From assembly GCA_015057365.1 (NCBI GenBank), contig SVEN01000010.1, positions 1-64,000 on the forward strand: DNA of 64,000 nucleotides, given 5' to 3'. How positions within the stretch are numbered: position 1 is the first letter of the stretch; the number at the start of each line of letters is the position of its first letter. A program made the position numbers and the translations under genes. The notes beneath the pieces are model-generated. The model was not told where the DNA came from. It did no database searches and worked only from the letters and a program-made list of their open reading frames with translations. This document shows positions 34,773 through 44,041 of this stretch, piece by piece. This DNA comes from Lachnospiraceae bacterium (GTDB lineage: Bacteria > Bacillota > Clostridia > Lachnospirales > Lachnospiraceae).

Positions 34773-36776
34773 TTATTTCTTTTTCTTATGCGATTTCTTC
34801 TGTCCCGATTGCTTCGAAGACACCGGTTTCGCTTTCTGTGGACTCGTTCCTTGTGACACAACCGCATTCGTCTCCTGCAGAGCCACCGTCTGGGCACGGT
34901 TCTTTGCCACCAGAACATTAGCCGTCAGTCCGAGAGCAATCATGCCCCAGAACACCGGCGCCGTTACCACCATGGAGTCGTTGGAAATACCCGAAATCAT
35001 ATAACCGATGCTACCGATAAAGGCCGCAATACCGAAAGCTTCCGTCTGGGTGCCAAGCTTACGGAACGCATACAGGCGCAGACTCCACACCGCATACCAG
35101 CCGTAGAACACCAGTAGGCAAAGCAGAGACAGCACACCGGTCTGTACACCCACCTGAAGATACCAGCTGTGAGGTTTGGTCATGACCTGATCCACAAAGC
35201 CCATATCTCTCATCTTCAAATAATCGTTCTGCGGATACTCCAAAATAAAGGTATCCGGACCGGAACCAAGGAAAATATGCTTCTTTAACAGCGGAATGGT
35301 TCTGCTCCAAATATAGCCTCGTCCGGAGAAAAATCTCTGATACTTCTCAAACCCTACAGACTCTGCCATGACCATATCGGACTGTTTATATACTTCATTC
35401 CCATCCGTATCCTGATATTTTTTCACATACTGATAGGTCTTGCTCTCCGCATTATAGGTAAACGGCCATTCTCCGTCCGCCTTTAGTAACATTCCCCAGG
35501 TACCTTCCTCATCTACCGGCACCGGAAGCACCTGCAGTTCCTTCAATGCCGAATGCTCCATACGGAAAATATCCTCTGTCTTATCCTTCGTTATCGGAAT
35601 CTGTTCGCCGCCTTTTTCCGCAGCATAAACGCCATAATACCCATCTTCCGTATACAGATACAAATCTACCGTCACATCATTGTAAGTGAAAACCACACTT
35701 TCTTCCGTGGTATAAATCTCCGTAAGTCCGGTTTTCCGCACTGTCGTGCCGTCCACCACCACGGTTTCCACCATTTGTTCTTCATCCATATTAAAAATGT
35801 TTTTCAAACGGTCAAAAATCAAATTGTCGTTATATGCATTTACAAGTAACACAATTACAACTGCCAGATTCACTGCCGGTATAGACAAATACCAATACTT
35901 AATAATTTCCTTAAAACAAACAACCAAAGCAATACAAAGAGCCACAATCGCAGCAATTAAACCGGCTCGGGAACGGCTGGACAAAAGCGCTACCGTCACC
36001 AAAACAAAATCCGCAATATGCCAGATACGACGCCACTTATTCTTTTCGTATAATACAAGCAATGCTAAAAACGGTACCACAAAGGATCCGTACACGCCGA
36101 GATAGTTCGGGTTGCACAATGTTCCCATAGCATGCCCGTCCACAAAATTTAGAGACAACTCGCCACCGATTGCACTTAAGAATCGTTCCGTTGTAATCAA
36201 CTTCTGGACCAGACCGTTTGCCAAAAAGTCAAGCCTCAGCCCCTGAAGTGTACCGAGAATACCGATTATCGTAGCACTGAAACAGATGGCATCCGTTACC
36301 ACCTGTAACTCCAGTTCTTCCTGCGCGTACAAATACACATAATAAACAACCGTCACATAGCTCAACAACGCCCATATGGTCTCAAACTGCTCATATCCGC
36401 CACCGAACGAAAAGCTGTGATGAACTGAAAAGACCGCCGATAAAAGACACAGTGCACCGTAACCAAACAACGGAAGCATCAGCTTTATGAACGGAATCCT
36501 TTTCTTTTCCTTCCACAAACGCACTACAATGCAGCCTGCCATCACAAACATCAACAGCATCAACACCAGTGACTTGGACGCCAGAAAAAAATCATAATTC
36601 AGCTCTTTAGTTCCAAACCATCCGTACTGTGTCAGCTCCGTTTCATATACATACTGTCTCACAATAAGCGGCACAATACCAACCATAAGAAGGACCGGCA
36701 ACATTCGTAGCAATGCTCCCAAGTATCCTTCCTTTGGCAAATTCCATTTCGATTTATGATAATACTTTTTTCCCAT
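34773..36776 (-). CDS. O-antigen ligase (Wzy/RfaL)-family membrane protein
   Basis: The 667-aa protein has about 12 membrane helices. The conserved ligase/polymerase core is CNPNYLGVYGSFVVPFLALLVL, then LLSSRSRAGLIAAIVALCI, and a later GSGPDTFILEYPQNDYLKM ... KPHSWYLQVGVQTGVLSL with the catalytic-type histidine. A ~150-residue extracytoplasmic insert (residues ~320-465) lies between helices, which is unusually large. Such enzymes join or polymerise glycans on lipid carriers. No glycan gene cluster surrounds it. The C-terminus is rich in lysine and serine. The ribosome site is weak. Confidence 0.8.
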   Translation of the reverse strand: MGKKYYHKSKWNLPKEGYLGALLRMLPVLLMVGIVPLIVRQYVYETELTQYGWFGTKELNYDFFLASKSLVLMLLMFVMAGCIVVRLWKEKKRIPFIKLMLPLFGYGALCLLSAVFSVHHSFSFGGGYEQFETIWALLSYVTVVYYVYLYAQEELELQVVTDAICFSATIIGILGTLQGLRLDFLANGLVQKLITTERFLSAIGGELSLNFVDGHAMGTLCNPNYLGVYGSFVVPFLALLVLYEKNKWRRIWHIADFVLVTVALLSSRSRAGLIAAIVALCIALVVCFKEIIKYWYLSIPAVNLAVVIVLLVNAYNDNLIFDRLKNIFNMDEEQMVETVVVDGTTVRKTGLTEIYTTEESVVFTYNDVTVDLYLYTEDGYYGVYAAEKGGEQIPITKDKTEDIFRMEHSALKELQVLPVPVDEEGTWGMLLKADGEWPFTYNAESKTYQYVKKYQDTDGNEVYKQSDMVMAESVGFEKYQRFFSGRGYIWSRTIPLLKKHIFLGSGPDTFILEYPQNDYLKMRDMGFVDQVMTKPHSWYLQVGVQTGVLSLLCLLVFYGWYAVWSLRLYAFRKLGTQTEAFGIAAFIGSIGYMISGISNDSMVVTAPVFWGMIALGLTANVLVAKNRAQTVALQETNAVVSQGTSPQKAKPVSSKQSGQKKSHKKKK

Positions 36777-36866
36777 CTCTAATCATTCCCTTTTATTATT
36801 TAGGACAAAACATCCCAAATACCATTATACACATTTTATGAATTTGTTCAAGTTAATTATAAAAAA

Positions 36867-36892
36867 AGCCCCCGCGGTTACCCGCGAGGGCT
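36867..36892 (-). terminator. Terminator of the surface-protein gene
   Basis: On the minus strand AGCCCTCGCGG-GTAA-CCGCGGGGGCT is followed by TTTTTTT. It is very GC-rich and strong, 45 nt past the stop. Confidence 0.9.
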
Positions 36893-36938
36893 TGATTTTT
36901 GTTATGAACGATATTCGTTTCGATAACGATGGAATTAA

Positions 36939-39743
36939 TTACTTTCTAACTAATACTACGTTAACCGGAATCTCGTATGCTACATACTCGTTGGTAGCAA
37001 CAGCCTCGTAAACGGTGATAGACTCAACGTATACAGAACCGGTACCTACAGTAGCGTCATACTTAACATCAACCATCTTGCCTTCTGCAGTAAGATCTAC
37101 TTCCTTACCGTCTCTGCCGTTGAACTTGAAGCACTTAAGAAGTGCAGTCTTGTAATCAGCAACATAACCGTTTCCGATTGCATGATTGAAGCTATCACTC
37201 ATATCGATTTCGTTCTTCTCCTGACTAGCAACAGTGTATGCACCCTTATCACCTACGGTTACGTAGCAAGAGTTAACATCAACCTGAGTAAGGTCACCGT
37301 TAGCATAGCTGAGGTAAAGCTCGAATACATAGTTACCAGCACCGGTGGTGTTGTAGGTAACAAGCTTCTTGCCTGCACCGATTGCACTACCACTTGCTGC
37401 ATCAGAAAGCTCGCTGAGCTTAATGGATACGCTGGTACCATCAGTGGTTACCATGTTGCCATCTACTGCAACTTCCTTGCCGTCCTTAAGTAACTTGAAG
37501 AAGTACTGACCTTCGGATACAGCACTGAGATCGTTGCCCGGATGTGCATCAAACTCAATCTTACCAACCTTGGTATTATTGCTCATCTGATATACAGTGA
37601 AGGTTAAAGTCTTCAGATCCTCAGTATTGGTGTTACCATCATTGGTTACTACTCTGAGAGCATCGGTCTTGCCGTTGTTCTCTACTGCAAAGTAGTAATC
37701 ATCTTCATTTGCGCTCTTATCCTGAACAACTACGCTGAAGTACTGCTCAGAGTTGCCAATCTTTACCTTGAACTCAAGGTAAGCAGCATCACCTGCAGCA
37801 ATAGCAAAGTTTGCATTTCCGCTTAATGCGGTCTTAATTGCAGAACCATCGATAAGAATCTTCTGCTCTGCACCGGAACCGCTCTTGCCAAGGGTTACAA
37901 TCTTCGCATTATCAGATACACCTTCGATAGTGATAGCGTCTGCACCTGCAAACTTGTTGCCATACTGATCATAAGCAGTTACCTTAATCTCAGCGGTATC
38001 GTAACCTTCAACAACACCTACGGTTGCATCATACTTGTCAATAGTAATGTGATCAAACTTAGAGTTAGCCTTAACCTCTACATACACTTCACCAAACGGC
38101 TCAACAACCTTGGTACCATTCTTCTGAACAGTAACAGTGTTTACATAGAAACCTGCGGTACCTTCCTTGTACGGAATTAAGATACCATTGGAAGTAATGT
38201 TACATACGCTCGGATCTAAAGCGGTGAAGCTGAGGGTGGTAGCTACCGGCTTGGTCTCTAACGCACCATTTGCCTTAACACCGTTCTTAGAAACAGAACC
38301 GTTGTCATACTCAACCTTTACAGACAACTCCTTGTTCTTATCCTGTACCTGAATGGTCTGCTGGTTGCCATTGGAATCAAAACCGTTTACGCTGAAATCA
38401 GCTACGCCAACTGCGTAAACCGGAGCCTCATCCTCTGCAGTGAAGTAGAATACTTCCTCAAGATTAACAACAAGCTTGCCGTTCTCGTACTTCTGGCACT
38501 TAGCCTTAACGCCAACAACCTCGCCAGCCTTCTTAATCTTTAAGGTGGTACCTGCTAAGCTGTAGCCACCATTCTTGGAGTACTCTACAAGAGAGAAGGT
38601 AGCCTTGTAACCCTTAGCGGTAACATCTACACCGCTCTCATCATAGAACTTAGCATCAAGAGTAGCGTCTACACCAGTGGTTAATACATCAAGAACCTTG
38701 TTCTGATCATTCTTAGCGAATACTTCCATAGCTACCGGATAACCTGCGGTTGCGGAAAGAACGAAAGCTTCCTCGGAACCCTTAACGGTAATCTTGTAGT
38801 TGGTGCCATCCTCTAAAGAGTTGAAAAGAACAACAGTAGCAGCGTCCTTAGCCTCGTTAAGTGCAACGGACTTAACGGTAACCTTGGTGTAGTATTCCTT
38901 CTCGTTAGCTACACGAATCTTCTGAACAGTAACATCACCCTTTGCAAGAGCCTCTACAGCGCTGTCAAAGTTAATGGTGAACTGATTCAGAGAATCCTGA
39001 GTAGCGGTGAAAGCGTTATCCTTTACAAGAACAACCTTAACTACATCAGACTTAGCGGTGGTAGCGGTGTACTTCTTGGACTGATAAGTCTCACACCAGA
39101 AGGAGTACTCGCCAGCCTCAGCCTCTTCGGTGAAGGTGAAGGTACCCTTGGTAGAGTCAATCTTAACACCGGTAGCCGGCTCAGCAACCCACTTCGTGTA
39201 GTCAGTTACATACTGACCTCTCTTGGTGGTCTTAACGCCAGCAGCATCGTACATAGCTCTGTTAAGGTCAATGGTATCGCCTACTTCATAAGCCAAATCA
39301 GCCCAATCATCAGCATTGATGATCTCAACCTTAGCAGCGTTAGCCTTAACGGTAACATCAGTCTTTAAAGTGGTTACTTCCTTAGTAGCCTTATTGGTAA
39401 CCTTACAATATACGGTAGCCTTACCTACGCCAACAGCAGTAGTAACGCCACCCTTTCCAACAGTTACAACATCTTCGTCACTGGAGGACCAAGCAAAGCT
39501 ATATGCGGTCTTCCAATCAGCAGGCTTGTTCTTTACGCTGAAATCGTAAACAGAAACGTTGCCCTTGCCGCCACCAACCTGAGCAGCATCGTTGATTCCC
39601 TTACCGTCGGTAACGTAGAGAATCTTATCCTGCTTGTTGATAGCCATTTCACTAGCAGCCTCAGCCTTAGCAGCCGGAGCAAATGCGGTAACAACCATTG
39701 CTGCTGCTAAAACGAAAGCAAGCTTCTTAGAGAAACTTCTCAT
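36939..39743 (-). CDS. major Ig-like surface protein (S-layer-like)
   Basis: The 934-aa protein has a clear signal peptide (KKLAFVLAAAMVVTAFAPAAKA). The first domain is a BIg2-type Ig fold (WSSSDEDVVTVGKGGVTTAVGVGKATVYC, read in parts). At least six further beta-rich segments follow, including DQYGNKFAGADAITIEGV. There is no LPXTG or membrane anchor. Codon use is highly restricted (mostly AAG, AAC, GTA/GTT, GCT/GCA, ACC), unlike the neighbours, and with the strong promoter, structured leader and AGGAGG it indicates very high expression. A major surface-layer protein is the best reading; no SLH domains are visible. Confidence 0.8.
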   Translation of the reverse strand: MRSFSKKLAFVLAAAMVVTAFAPAAKAEAASEMAINKQDKILYVTDGKGINDAAQVGGGKGNVSVYDFSVKNKPADWKTAYSFAWSSSDEDVVTVGKGGVTTAVGVGKATVYCKVTNKATKEVTTLKTDVTVKANAAKVEIINADDWADLAYEVGDTIDLNRAMYDAAGVKTTKRGQYVTDYTKWVAEPATGVKIDSTKGTFTFTEEAEAGEYSFWCETYQSKKYTATTAKSDVVKVVLVKDNAFTATQDSLNQFTINFDSAVEALAKGDVTVQKIRVANEKEYYTKVTVKSVALNEAKDAATVVLFNSLEDGTNYKITVKGSEEAFVLSATAGYPVAMEVFAKNDQNKVLDVLTTGVDATLDAKFYDESGVDVTAKGYKATFSLVEYSKNGGYSLAGTTLKIKKAGEVVGVKAKCQKYENGKLVVNLEEVFYFTAEDEAPVYAVGVADFSVNGFDSNGNQQTIQVQDKNKELSVKVEYDNGSVSKNGVKANGALETKPVATTLSFTALDPSVCNITSNGILIPYKEGTAGFYVNTVTVQKNGTKVVEPFGEVYVEVKANSKFDHITIDKYDATVGVVEGYDTAEIKVTAYDQYGNKFAGADAITIEGVSDNAKIVTLGKSGSGAEQKILIDGSAIKTALSGNANFAIAAGDAAYLEFKVKIGNSEQYFSVVVQDKSANEDDYYFAVENNGKTDALRVVTNDGNTNTEDLKTLTFTVYQMSNNTKVGKIEFDAHPGNDLSAVSEGQYFFKLLKDGKEVAVDGNMVTTDGTSVSIKLSELSDAASGSAIGAGKKLVTYNTTGAGNYVFELYLSYANGDLTQVDVNSCYVTVGDKGAYTVASQEKNEIDMSDSFNHAIGNGYVADYKTALLKCFKFNGRDGKEVDLTAEGKMVDVKYDATVGTGSVYVESITVYEAVATNEYVAYEIPVNVVLVRK

Positions 39744-39772
39744 CTTTTATCTTCCTCCTTAAATAATATGGT

Positions 39773-39854
39773 GTTATGTCCCGGTAAAAAAGTCGTTCGA
39801 AATCTCCCTGGCTACTAGTTCGAAGTCTCACATCTTCTGTCTCGAGGACATAAC
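39773..39854 (-). promoter_or_regulatory. Structured 5' leader of the surface-protein mRNA
   Basis: A perfect 9-bp closing stem GTTATGTCC (39846-39854) / GGACATAAC (39773-39781) on the minus strand encloses about 64 nt with two TTCGAAC motifs. It starts close to the transcription start and ends about 20 nt before AGGAGG. It is probably an mRNA-stabilising structure; a riboswitch is possible but I match no known one. Confidence 0.6.
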
Positions 39855-39872
39855 CGTTCCAATAACAAGATG

Positions 39873-39901
39873 ATTATAACAACAAACGCGTCAAAGGTCA
39901 A
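39873..39901 (-). promoter_or_regulatory. Strong SigA promoter of the surface-protein gene
   Basis: TTGACC (39896-39901), 17 nt, TATAAT (39873-39878) on the minus strand. An 11-bp direct repeat AAAGTACTTGA overlaps the -35 and recurs about 32 bp upstream, which could be an operator or a tandem start. Confidence 0.8.
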
Positions 39902-39959
39902 GTACTTTCGTCCATATTTTGAACAAATCAAGTACTTTTACCCCTCCCTCGGTCCGTGC

Positions 39960-40160
39960 TATATCCTGCCTCGGAAACATTGAGTTAATGCAAATGTAGT
40001 TATGTAGCACCGACAGCGTGTGTCTCAGATATCGCAATATCTAATTTAGGATGTGACACGCGGTTCCCAAGATGCCGTCAGGGCATACGTTGTACATTCG
40101 CTCATTCCTATAATGCAATTTGTTTGTGTCAAATTTATGTCAGGCTTTTGTCATATTTGG
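39960..40160. other. Gene-free stretch with small hairpins
   Basis: I see no coding frame. It contains GCGTGT...ACACGC enclosing AGATAT-CGCA-ATATCT (about 40017-40063) and ATGCC-GTCAG-GGCAT (about 40071-40087). A small RNA is possible, but I find no promoter that fits well. Confidence 0.35.
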
Positions 40161-40164
40161 ACTT

Positions 40165-40309
40165 TTTTCGTGCAGACAAAGCGAATATTCGTGATTTTTC
40201 AAAAAGCAAAGGCTTTTTGAAAAAATACGAATGTGAGCGCGTCCACGACTGAGTGCCTGTTAAGGCACTCAGTTCGTGGCGATGCGAAGCATCGGAGTCT
40301 GCACGAAAA
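40165..40309. repeat. Multi-branched palindromic element
   Basis: The outer stem TTTTCGTGCAGAC (40165-40177) / GTCTGCACGAAAA (40297-40309) is a perfect 13 bp. Inside lie three hairpins: 40187-40232 (ATTCGT...ACGAAT with a 13-bp AT-rich inner stem), 40243-40279 (CCACGA-TGAGTGCC...GGCACTCA-TCGTGG) and 40280-40294 (CGATGC-GAA-GCATCG). It is a cloverleaf-like element just past the thrC terminator. Confidence 0.7.
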
Positions 40310-40313
40310 GAAA

Positions 40314-40335
40314 GGCCGCGCCTTTCAGCGCGGCC
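40314..40335 (-). terminator. thrC terminator
   Basis: GGCCGCGC-TGAAAG-GCGCGGCC on the minus strand, followed by TTTCTTTT, 13 nt past the stop. Confidence 0.9.
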
Positions 40336-40348
40336 ACATCATTCTCTT

Positions 40349-41836
40349 TTACAATCCCAAAAACTTTTCCACTTCCGCCTGCATCTTCTCGGTCTCGCAT
40401 ACGGTATCGTGAAGCACCGGGGCGGTACGAATCTCTTCGATGGCATTCGGAACCTTTACCTTTGCGATACGGGACAGTTCGTCAACCAGATCGAAATCGC
40501 TCCAGCTCTCATACTTCTCATCGATTGCGCCCATAACACTTCTGGTGAACTTATACGGGCTGGCAGTGGATGCGATTACGGTTACCTTATCGTCGCCGGT
40601 TGCCTTCTTGTACTCGTTGTATACGTGAGCAGCAACTGCGGTATGGGTATCCATCACATAACCGGTCTTCTCGTAAAGTGCCTTAATGACAGCCGCGGTC
40701 TGCTCCTCGGTTGCGTAGCCGCCGGTGAAGTCAAGAAGACGTGCCTTCATCTCCTCGGTAATGGTATACTTACCGGTCTTCTTTAAGGAATCCATGAGCT
40801 CCGTGGTCTTCTTTGCATCACAGCCTGCAATCATGTAGATGAGACGCTCTAAGTTACTGGAAATCAAAATATCCATGGACGGAGAAGTGGTCAAAATAAA
40901 CTCACGGTTCTTGTCATAGGTACCGGTCATAAAGAAATCGTATAATACCTTGTTGTCGTTGGACGCACAAACAAGCTTACCGATTGGGGTGCCCATTAAC
41001 TTTGCGTAGTAAGCCGCAAGGATGTTACCGAAGTTACCGGTCGGAACCGTCACATTCATCTCCTCGCCTGCCTTTAAGGTGCCGTCTGCCAAAAGGCGGG
41101 TATAAGCGTATACATAGTATGCCACCTGCGGAACAAGACGGCCGATGTTGATGGAGTTTGCAGAGGAGAAGCAGAAGCCGGCCTTTGCCATACGCTCCTT
41201 TAACTCTTCGTTACCGAACATCATCTTTACGCCGGTCTGGGCATCGTCGAAGTTACCGGTAATACCGATAACATGCGTATTGGCACCCTTCTGGGTTACC
41301 ATCTGCTTTTCCTGAATACGGCTGACACCGTTCTTCGGATAGAATACAATAATACGGGTGCCCGGTACATCCGCAAAGCCCGCAAGCGCAGCCTTTCCGG
41401 TATCGCCGGAGGTAGCGGTGAGGATTACAATCTCACCCTCGTTGTTGTTCTTCTTAGCCGCAGTGGTCAAAAGGTGCGGCAAAATGGAAAGTGCCATATC
41501 CTTAAACGCAATGGTTGCGCCGTGGAACAGCTCTAAGTAATAAGCGCCGTCTGCCTTCTTAATCGGCGCGATTTCCTTCACATCAAACTTCTCGTCATAT
41601 GCACTGTTGATACAATGCTTAAGCTCAGCCTCGGTATAATCCGTCAGGAACAACTTCAATACTTCATATGCCACTTCCTGATAAGACATGGTGGCAAGCT
41701 TATCTAAACTAACGTCCAGCTTCGGAATAGCGGTCGGTACAAACAGACCTCCGTCCTTTGCAAGACCCTGCAACACTGCCTGAGACGCAGTTACGGTTTC
41801 GTTTTCGTTTCTCGTACTCTTATAAAGAATTTCCAT
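40349..41836 (-). CDS. thrC: threonine synthase
   Basis: The 495-aa protein is the long form of threonine synthase found in Clostridia and fungi. It has SQAVLQGLAKDGGLFVPTAIP at the N-terminus, the PLP lysine region FHGATIAFKDMALS, the phosphate loop LTATSGDTGKAALAG and TVPTGNFGNILAAYYAK. It converts O-phosphohomoserine to threonine in the cytoplasm. It stands alone with its own terminator; no hom or thrB gene is adjacent. GAGGAGG lies 7 nt before the ATG. Confidence 0.95.
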   Translation of the reverse strand: MEILYKSTRNENETVTASQAVLQGLAKDGGLFVPTAIPKLDVSLDKLATMSYQEVAYEVLKLFLTDYTEAELKHCINSAYDEKFDVKEIAPIKKADGAYYLELFHGATIAFKDMALSILPHLLTTAAKKNNNEGEIVILTATSGDTGKAALAGFADVPGTRIIVFYPKNGVSRIQEKQMVTQKGANTHVIGITGNFDDAQTGVKMMFGNEELKERMAKAGFCFSSANSINIGRLVPQVAYYVYAYTRLLADGTLKAGEEMNVTVPTGNFGNILAAYYAKLMGTPIGKLVCASNDNKVLYDFFMTGTYDKNREFILTTSPSMDILISSNLERLIYMIAGCDAKKTTELMDSLKKTGKYTITEEMKARLLDFTGGYATEEQTAAVIKALYEKTGYVMDTHTAVAAHVYNEYKKATGDDKVTVIASTASPYKFTRSVMGAIDEKYESWSDFDLVDELSRIAKVKVPNAIEEIRTAPVLHDTVCETEKMQAEVEKFLGL

Positions 41837-41947
41837 AGTTCCTCCTCATCCGGACCCTCTTCTTCCGGAGCCCGCGGTATTCTACCTTTTTTCTCCGCTC
41901 ATTGTAGCACAGAACGTGCGGTGTTGCAAGAAGATTTACCGCTTTTT

Positions 41948-42775
41948 TTATTTATCCGTAAAAAATTCATGACAACCGTAACGGAACAAAAACTTCAAAG
42001 AGGTATCAAACCAGCCCATGGCCTTTTTATTTGCCAATTTACGTGCGGCAAAATACAACGCGCCCTGGGAATAGTCCTCTCCCGCAAGCACACGATCCAC
42101 CGCTTCTCTTGTTTTATCGGATACCGTCACAGACCAGTAGCGTCCGTCCTTAATCGGGGAAAACTGATAGGTCTTTCCGTTGTTCTGGAACACAACTTCC
42201 GCGATGCTGTTCGGAAACTTCTTGGATACTACACGATTTAAAATTACATTTGCCACCAGCATACGGCCTTTTACATCCTCACCGGTTGCTTCAGCCTCTA
42301 CGATACGGAGTAACACTTCCTTATCCTCTTCCGTAATAAGAAGCGGAGTCTCTCCCGCATACACCTTAATCTTTCCGCCCCAGACAGTTCCCGCCGGAGA
42401 AGCCATCAGTTCCAACTCACCTTGTTCAAACGTCTCCAGGACACCCTGCGCCAACGCAAAAGTAGAAATCGTCTCATAGAGTTCTTCTTCCTCTGCCTTG
42501 TCCGCATCCAAACGACCGGTTTCAATACTGTATGCTGCCACCTGTAATAAGCTACCGGAGGCCGTATTCGCAAATACTTGTTCTTCATTAAGGGTCTGAT
42601 ATTGCGCTGCCTTCTTTTCTTCCGTTTGCTCTGCTGCATTTTCCTCAGCCGCCAACGCCTTCGCGCCCGCATCGTAAGCTTGTCCGTTCCATACCTGTCT
42701 GCCGAAACCAATTCCCAAACCGGCCAGTATCAGTAAAGTAACCAGCACAATCGCTGCGGTCTTTCCTTTTTTCAT
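41948..42775 (-). CDS. SleB-like cell wall hydrolase (Hydrolase_2)
   Basis: I chose the ATG at 42773-42775 (MKKGKTAAIVLVTLLILAG) because AGGAGC lies 4-9 nt upstream; the product is 275 aa. An N-terminal membrane helix is followed by an A/E/Q-rich stalk (~35-70). The C-terminal hydrolase domain has RIVEAEATGEDVKGRMLVANVILNRV (read in parts), with the catalytic-type glutamate in EAEA, FPNSIAEVVFQ and GALYFAARK. SleB/CwlJ enzymes cut cortex peptidoglycan at germination. This copy lacks the SleB binding domain and has a vegetative promoter, so a growth role is equally possible. Confidence 0.85.
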   Translation of the reverse strand: MKKGKTAAIVLVTLLILAGLGIGFGRQVWNGQAYDAGAKALAAEENAAEQTEEKKAAQYQTLNEEQVFANTASGSLLQVAAYSIETGRLDADKAEEEELYETISTFALAQGVLETFEQGELELMASPAGTVWGGKIKVYAGETPLLITEEDKEVLLRIVEAEATGEDVKGRMLVANVILNRVVSKKFPNSIAEVVFQNNGKTYQFSPIKDGRYWSVTVSDKTREAVDRVLAGEDYSQGALYFAARKLANKKAMGWFDTSLKFLFRYGCHEFFTDK

Positions 42776-42851
42776 AAATGCTCCTATTCTCTCATATCCA
42801 TGCATTCCCTATCGCTTCCGCCTTTGTCCCCCGCAGAAATACTCGGGTTTG

Positions 42852-42879
42852 ATTTTATCATCGATTTCGGGCTTGTCAA
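42852..42879 (-). promoter_or_regulatory. SigA promoter of the SleB-like gene
   Basis: TTGACA (42874-42879), 16 nt, TAAAAT (42852-42857) on the minus strand, 77 nt before the start. Confidence 0.7.
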
Positions 42880-42971
42880 TAACTTTTGCCGTTTTTCGTG
42901 AATTCCGCCCACCGGACTGACTAATTTTTCACAATCTCCTTTAGCGTATTGTATGTTTTGCATAATTTGCG

Positions 42972-43009
42972 CATGCCGTTTTTGTATATTTTATACAAAA
43001 GGCGGCATG
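42972..43009. repeat. 38-nt near-perfect hairpin in the divergent region
   Basis: CATGCCG-TTTTTGTATA pairs with TATACAAAA-CGGCATG with two small internal mismatches. It lies between the divergent SleB-like and AP2 genes, upstream of both promoters. An operator or repeat remnant is possible. Confidence 0.5.
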
Positions 43010-43048
43010 ACAAGATTTTTATTCTTATGCTGTCGTCTCTGTTTGTCC

Positions 43049-43077
43049 TTGCCAGAAAGACAAAAGTACGCTATACT
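43049..43077 (+). promoter_or_regulatory. Promoter of the AP2 gene
   Basis: TTGCCA (43049-43054), 17 nt, TATACT (43072-43077), 45 nt before the ATG. Confidence 0.65.
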
Positions 43078-43122
43078 GATAACAGTAGAACCCGATGATT
43101 TCGCACAGATGAGGAGGATTTC

Positions 43123-43920
43123 ATGGTTGCCGGTGTATATGAAACGACAAAAAAAGACGGTACACCTTCCTACCGTGCTTCCTTTACCTATAAAGGAAAG
43201 CATATCAGCCTGGGAAGCTTCCCGACGAAAGAAGGAGCACACCGTGCCTATCTGACCGCAGAGCTTTTGCTGCGTTCCCCGGAGGGTACCCTTTTGTCCC
43301 TGTCCGATTATTCGGCCGCCGGCAGACCCCTTTCATACGAAAAATGGGTGATTTTGCTGAACCTCCGCGACAACGGCATCTACTTTAAAACCCCGATTTA
43401 TTTGTATCGTCGGTATTTCGTCTATCATTATAATGAAGAAATCCACTTAAAATTCGACGCGGACGATTTATTTTACTATTCCAATCACAAAATTATGAAA
43501 CGCGGCAGACATCTGTTTGTGGCGGATTACGGTATGCAGGTTACCCTGACTTCCCGATACGGTATCAAAGCCCATGCGGTAGAAGGCCGGGATTATCGCT
43601 TTATCAACGGCGACTCCACCGACTTCCGGTACGGCAACCTGGAAATCTTTAACCGCTACGCCGGTGTTACCGCCGAGTACAAAAAAGGCCAACTTGTATA
43701 CGTTTCCAAGATTCACGTGAACGGCGACTATATTATAGGAAGATACGCTTCCGAAGAAGAAGCAGCCATTGCCTACAACAAGGCCGCAGACCTGTTAAAC
43801 AAGTTGGGGATTCAAAAAAATTATACAAGAAATTACGTGGAAGGGCTTACAGAAGAAGAGGCCTCCTCTATATATAAGAAGATACGCATTTCTCCAAAGT
43901 TAAAACTGGTAGTAAAATAA
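43123..43920 (+). CDS. AP2-domain DNA-binding protein (no nuclease domain)
   Basis: The 265-aa protein has two AP2/ERF-like modules. The first is at the N-terminus (GVYETTKKDGTPSYRAS, KGKHISLGSFPTKEGAHRAYL), and the second is at about residues 185-230 (GVTAEYKKGQLVYVSKI, GDYIIGRYASEEEAAIAYNKAADLL). The middle, FINGDSTDFRYGNLEIFN, resembles the loop that joins HNH and AP2 in homing endonucleases (D-N-R-x-x-N-L). No HNH catalytic histidines are present, so it looks like a domesticated homing-endonuclease relative turned regulator. It lies between a divergent hydrolase gene and rnpB. GAGGAGG precedes the ATG. Confidence 0.75.
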   Translation: MVAGVYETTKKDGTPSYRASFTYKGKHISLGSFPTKEGAHRAYLTAELLLRSPEGTLLSLSDYSAAGRPLSYEKWVILLNLRDNGIYFKTPIYLYRRYFVYHYNEEIHLKFDADDLFYYSNHKIMKRGRHLFVADYGMQVTLTSRYGIKAHAVEGRDYRFINGDSTDFRYGNLEIFNRYAGVTAEYKKGQLVYVSKIHVNGDYIIGRYASEEEAAIAYNKAADLLNKLGIQKNYTRNYVEGLTEEEASSIYKKIRISPKLKLVVK

Positions 43921-44006
43921 GCCTGTCTTCTACTGCCTTATATCACGAAAGTACTTACATTCCCGTTGCCTTCCTGTTGATATCCTACCATTTTTCAAAA
44001 CCATAC

Positions 44007-44035
44007 TTTACAGACAAAAAAAATTGTGCTAGGAT
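44007..44035 (+). promoter_or_regulatory. rnpB promoter
   Basis: TTTACA (44007-44012), 17 nt, TAGGAT (44030-44035), ending 6 nt before the inferred RNA 5' end. Confidence 0.7.
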
Positions 44036-44041
44036 AGAGCA

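Noticed and set aside
40253-40786. A 177-codon plus-strand frame opposite thrC.
   Set aside because: Threonine synthase on the minus strand is complete with all motifs; the opposite frame starts inside a terminator and palindrome.
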